In this document: positions 4,911-7,603 of the stretch, piece after piece
Numbering within the stretch: position 1 is the first letter of the stretch
Layout: each line of letters starts with the position of its first letter
NCBI GenBank assembly: GCA_050742155.1
Contig: JBOGFC010000095.1
Location: 1 to 7,603 of the forward strand
Length of the DNA: 7,603 nucleotides
Source of the DNA: JBOGFC01 sp050742155
Lineage (GTDB): Bacteria; Actinomycetota; Acidimicrobiia; Spongiisociales; JALYHC01
Reading direction: 5' to 3'
Program-made: the position numbers and the translations under genes
The notes under the pieces: generated by a model
What the model was told of the DNA's origin: nothing
Database searches by the model: none
Seen by the model: only the letters and a program-made list of their open reading frames with translations

Positions 4911-5043
4911 GCTTACCTTGGCGTGCCTCGATCCCGCGCACTCGCCGATCGGAGCGTCATGGCCGCGTTCGCCATACCGCGGGGACGCGCCGGGTCCAGT
5001 CTGTCAGGGAATTCCTGCTCACGGTGTCGAGGGTACGTTGGCC

Positions 5044-5859
5044 GTGGTGAAATGGCCCCTGCTCACTGATGACCTCCTCGAGCGGCTGGTGCGGTCGGAG
5101 GTGGCCTACATGGCCTCCGTGCTCGAGGTGTTCGCTCGGCACCACGAGGCGAGCATGCAGTGGTTCGACCACGTGCTCGCCTTCGCCAGCCACACGACGG
5201 ATCACCGGGCCTGGAATCGAGCTCTGGGCCTGCGCGCCGGGGACGAGAGGCTGGTCGATGAGGTAGTCGCGTGGGTCGACGAGAGGAAGGCACCGACCCG
5301 AGTGGAGGTCGTTCCGGCCCTGGTTGACGAGACCTTTTTGGCTCACCTGGCCGATCGGGGCCTGGAGGTGACGGGGTTCAGATCGGCGCTCTACGGCATC
5401 CCTCAGTCGGTCCCCCCAGCTCTACCCGAAGGCGTAGAGGTGGAAGAGATCGGCGAAGACCGGCTGGAGTTCTTCGCCCAGGTATGGGCAGAGTCGGTGC
5501 CTACCGACGACCGCGCTCGGACCCGGCGGCTGCTGCCGCTGATGGCCGAGGCCTACGCGGCGCCCCAGTGGCGTCGATTCGTGGCTCGAGTGGCCGGTTC
5601 GCCGGCGGCCTTCGGGCTGCTGCACGTGACTGACCGAATCGGGTCGCTGGCCGGAGCGGCCACTGCCCCCCACCAGAGGCGGCGGGGAGCCCAGAGCGCC
5701 CTCATCGCCCACCGGCTGGCGGCTGCATCCGAGGCCGGCTGCGAGATCGTCGTCTCTCAGCCGCCTATCGGCTCCAGCAGCCAGCGGAACCTGGAGAGAG
5801 CGGGACTGCGCCTCGCCTACCAGTCCCTACTTTGGCAACGGCCCGATCGACGAGGGTAG
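5044..5859 (+). CDS. GNAT-type acetyltransferase
   Basis: This protein of about 271 residues is most likely an acetyl-CoA-dependent N-acetyltransferase of the GNAT superfamily. The C-terminal half carries the fold: PEGVEVEEIGEDRLEFFAQV (residues 129-148) begins the domain, SLAGAATAPHQRRRGAQSAL (201-220) is motif A with the CoA pyrophosphate loop Q-R-R-R-G-A, and SSSQRNLERAGLRLAYQS (244-261) is the motif B / C-terminal strand region. Residues 1-125 form a separate N-terminal region (LLTDDLLERLVRSEVAYMAS...), possibly a degenerate second GNAT-like module as in two-domain members. The start is uncertain: GTG 5044 is chosen for GAGGG ten bases upstream; TTG 5038 and GTG 5047 are alternatives. The frame is open back to 4873 but that part resembles nothing. 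The acceptor substrate is unknown. It is divergent from the methyltransferase and convergent with the beta-propeller gene. Confidence 0.85.
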   Translation: MVKWPLLTDDLLERLVRSEVAYMASVLEVFARHHEASMQWFDHVLAFASHTTDHRAWNRALGLRAGDERLVDEVVAWVDERKAPTRVEVVPALVDETFLAHLADRGLEVTGFRSALYGIPQSVPPALPEGVEVEEIGEDRLEFFAQVWAESVPTDDRARTRRLLPLMAEAYAAPQWRRFVARVAGSPAAFGLLHVTDRIGSLAGAATAPHQRRRGAQSALIAHRLAAASEAGCEIVVSQPPIGSSSQRNLERAGLRLAYQSLLWQRPDRRG

Positions 5860-5895
5860 GCAGCTCGTCGAGGGAGCGCCCGCCCTCCAGTGATG

Positions 5896-5933
5896 GCCCG
5901 AGCCTGGGAACCTTTGGACTCACGGCTCCGGGC
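5896..5933. terminator. Stem-loop between convergent genes
   Basis: GCCCGAGCC (5896-5904) pairs with GGCT-C-CGGGC (5924-5933), nine base pairs with one bulged base and a 19-base loop. It is the best stem in the 169-bp space between the convergent acetyltransferase and beta-propeller genes, so it could serve either strand as a terminator. There is no U-run, and the long loop weakens the case. Confidence 0.35.
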
Positions 5934-6028
5934 TGGGACGAGCAGAGAGCGACCGAAGCCCGGGGGATGGCGGCTGCGGAGGTCGCCTCGGGCTGTGGCA
6001 GCCGGCGAAACGTGCAGGTCAATAAGTC

Positions 6029-7603
6029 TCAGTCGAGCCCGCCTGGCTGTCGATTCGCCTCTGTCTCACCCGGAGGCTCATATCCAGAGGGAAGCCGGAA
6101 GGGCCATGGCTCGTCCCAGCCTCCCATCGGCGGGGGACAGGACATACACTCCTCGACCCACTCCTCGACGACCCCCGCTCGCCACAGCAGATCGGACGCC
6201 CAGCCGCGACGGCCGCTTCGCGGGTCCTGGGTGATGAGGTCGAGCACCCGCATCGTCTCGGAGTCCTTGAGCGTCAGGTAGAGGTAGTGACCGCCCGAGG
6301 AGAAGTCCCCCAGCCAGAAGCCTTGCTCGGGCTCCAGGTGGGCCAACACCTCCAAGGATGAGGCGTCCAGCAGGTAGAGCCCGAAGTGCCGCGTCTGCCA
6401 GCCCTCGGCCTCACTCGAGTGGACCCGGGAGCCGGTGGCCACGATGAGGCCACCGTCAGGGGAGAGCACAAGGCTATCCACCGGCAGGTCGGCCCGACCG
6501 ACCTCCTCCAGGCTCTCGGTGTCGATGACCCGCAGTCCCTGGGGCTCCTCCACGAACTCCCCGCCTTCCGCCCGCAGCTCGCCGGTCTGGCCGGACAGGT
6601 ACAGCCGGGAGCCGTCCGGGCTCAGGGCGGCCCGCCGGGTGACGCCCGGCCAGGGACCCTTGGCCTGGGCGGTCGGGACCAGCCAGGCCAGCACCCGCTG
6701 CAGGGCCGAGAGCGGCGCGGCCAGCTCCTGGTACCGGACAATCCGTCCCAGATCGAGGTCCACCACCGTGAGGGCGTCCTGGTCGGCATGGACCACATAG
6801 AGGAGAGATCGCTCCAGATCCCAGGCCAGGCCGGGCTGATACGACCGGTCCATCGGGAGATCCTCGGAGGGCAGCGACCCGGACGTCACCCCCTCCAGGG
6901 TCAGCTCGGCCGCCACCCCTTCCGCATCGATGAGCATGAGGCGGGGCCATTCGAGACGCACCTCGTCCCCGGACTCGGGTGTTCCGTAGGCGACGATGCG
7001 GCCCGACGGGAGCGCCTGAAGCCAACCCAGCTCGGCCGGGATGGTGGCCAGCAAGCGGGAGCCTTTGGAGGCCGTGTCGTAACTGTAGAGGTCCCGCTCG
7101 AGCTCGGTACGCTCCTGGGTCCAGTAGAGACCTCCATCGGGTCCCCAAAAGAGGTCGCGGAACCGGCCCTCGGCAACCCGCTCAGGCGAGGCGCCGCCGA
7201 TGCGGTAGCGATAGAGGGTCTGTTCGGTCTCCCATTCGCCTTCGGTCCAATAGAGGTCCTCCCCATCCGGACTGAGGGTGAGCCAGCCGGCCGGGGCGTC
7301 CACCGACCTGCCCGTGTCGGTCACCGACCAGGTATGCAGGTCGATGAGGTACAGGCGGCCGGGCTGCTTCCCGGGCTCCTCGGGGTGGACAATGGCCGCC
7401 AGGGTCCGGTTGTCCGGGCCCAGCCGATAGCTGTGGTGCTCCCCCAGGCTGAGCGGAGTGAAGCCCGGAAGCCGCTCGAGGGTGCGGGAATCCACCTTGT
7501 GCAGCACCAACCCCGCCCTCCTGGTGAAGAACGGAGGAGGCTCGGGGGCGGCGGTCGGGCTCGGCCCGGTGTCCTGCGGAACGGCAGCCGGGCCGGCTTG
7601 CTC
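6029..7603 (-). CDS. YncE/WD40-like beta-propeller protein, 5' end outside the window
   Basis: This is a repeat protein of about 520 visible residues made of beta-propeller blades. Counting from TTG 7510, blade turn motifs occur at GPDN (31-34), SPDG (80-83), GPDG (123-126), SPDG (297-300) and SPDG (350-353). Each is followed by a hydrophobic strand such as LYWTE or LYLSG, and by strands ending in L-x-x-(I/L)-D (LYLIDLHTW, LMLIDAEG, LRVIDTES, LYLLDASS). Such proteins are usually exported or membrane-anchored scaffolds with no catalysis. The frame stays open upstream of 7510 to the window edge and encodes a Pro/Ala-rich stretch (EQAGPAAVPQDTGPSPTAAP, then EPPPFF), typical of a linker after a signal peptide or lipobox, so the real start probably lies outside. 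Against this, AGGAGG sits six bases before TTG 7510, a possible internal or true start. The C terminus (CMSCPPPMGGWDEPWP) is Pro/Gly-rich with two cysteines. Confidence 0.85.
   Translation of the reverse strand, partial: EQAGPAAVPQDTGPSPTAAPEPPPFFTRRAGLVLHKVDSRTLERLPGFTPLSLGEHHSYRLGPDNRTLAAIVHPEEPGKQPGRLYLIDLHTWSVTDTGRSVDAPAGWLTLSPDGEDLYWTEGEWETEQTLYRYRIGGASPERVAEGRFRDLFWGPDGGLYWTQERTELERDLYSYDTASKGSRLLATIPAELGWLQALPSGRIVAYGTPESGDEVRLEWPRLMLIDAEGVAAELTLEGVTSGSLPSEDLPMDRSYQPGLAWDLERSLLYVVHADQDALTVVDLDLGRIVRYQELAAPLSALQRVLAWLVPTAQAKGPWPGVTRRAALSPDGSRLYLSGQTGELRAEGGEFVEEPQGLRVIDTESLEEVGRADLPVDSLVLSPDGGLIVATGSRVHSSEAEGWQTRHFGLYLLDASSLEVLAHLEPEQGFWLGDFSSGGHYLYLTLKDSETMRVLDLITQDPRSGRRGWASDLLWRAGVVEEWVEECMSCPPPMGGWDEPWPFRLPSGYEPPGETEANRQPGGLD

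Overview
This window is high-GC bacterial chromosome whose gene families (ECF42-type sigma factor, DGPF/YciI-like protein, DUF1801 protein, PNPOx-fold oxidase, YncE-like beta-propeller) are most typical of Actinobacteriota. GC-rich Chloroflexota and similar phyla cannot be excluded from sequence alone. There are no tRNA or rRNA genes and no CRISPR array. Layout is mixed, with several small one- or two-gene units rather than one long operon.

Region 1 (about 1-1976, all on the minus strand). In transcription order: a VOC-fold protein missing its N-terminal part, a pyridoxamine-5'-phosphate-oxidase-fold protein, a DGPF/YciI-like protein, and the start of an ECF42-type sigma factor. The sigma gene carries an apparent single-base frameshift and runs off the left edge. 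Upstream of the DGPF gene is TGTCGA-N17-CGTC, which fits what I recall of the ECF42 target promoter. The DGPF-sigma pair therefore looks like a self-activating unit, if the sigma gene is intact.

Region 2 (1977-4113). This holds a bacterial DPH6/DUF71-like PP-loop ATPase on the minus strand and, divergent from it across 337 bp, a DUF1801 protein on the plus strand. On each side of this pair lies eroded DNA. An imperfect 37-bp direct repeat occurs at 2030-2066 and again at 4023-4059, and a short relic of an IS481-type transposase integrase core lies at 3741-3989. The truncated VOC gene next to one repeat copy suggests past mobile-element activity.

Region 3 (4114-5859). A class I SAM-dependent methyltransferase (minus) and a GNAT-type acetyltransferase (plus) diverge from a 189-bp spacer that contains a 16-bp near-palindrome, a possible shared operator.

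Region 4 (5860-7603). A minus-strand YncE/WD40-like beta-propeller protein converges on the acetyltransferase and stays open through the right edge of the window, with a Pro/Ala-rich N-terminal stretch. I see no clearly unprecedented system. The most informative signals are the sigma/DGPF promoter match, the frameshift, and the repeat plus transposase-relic footprint.
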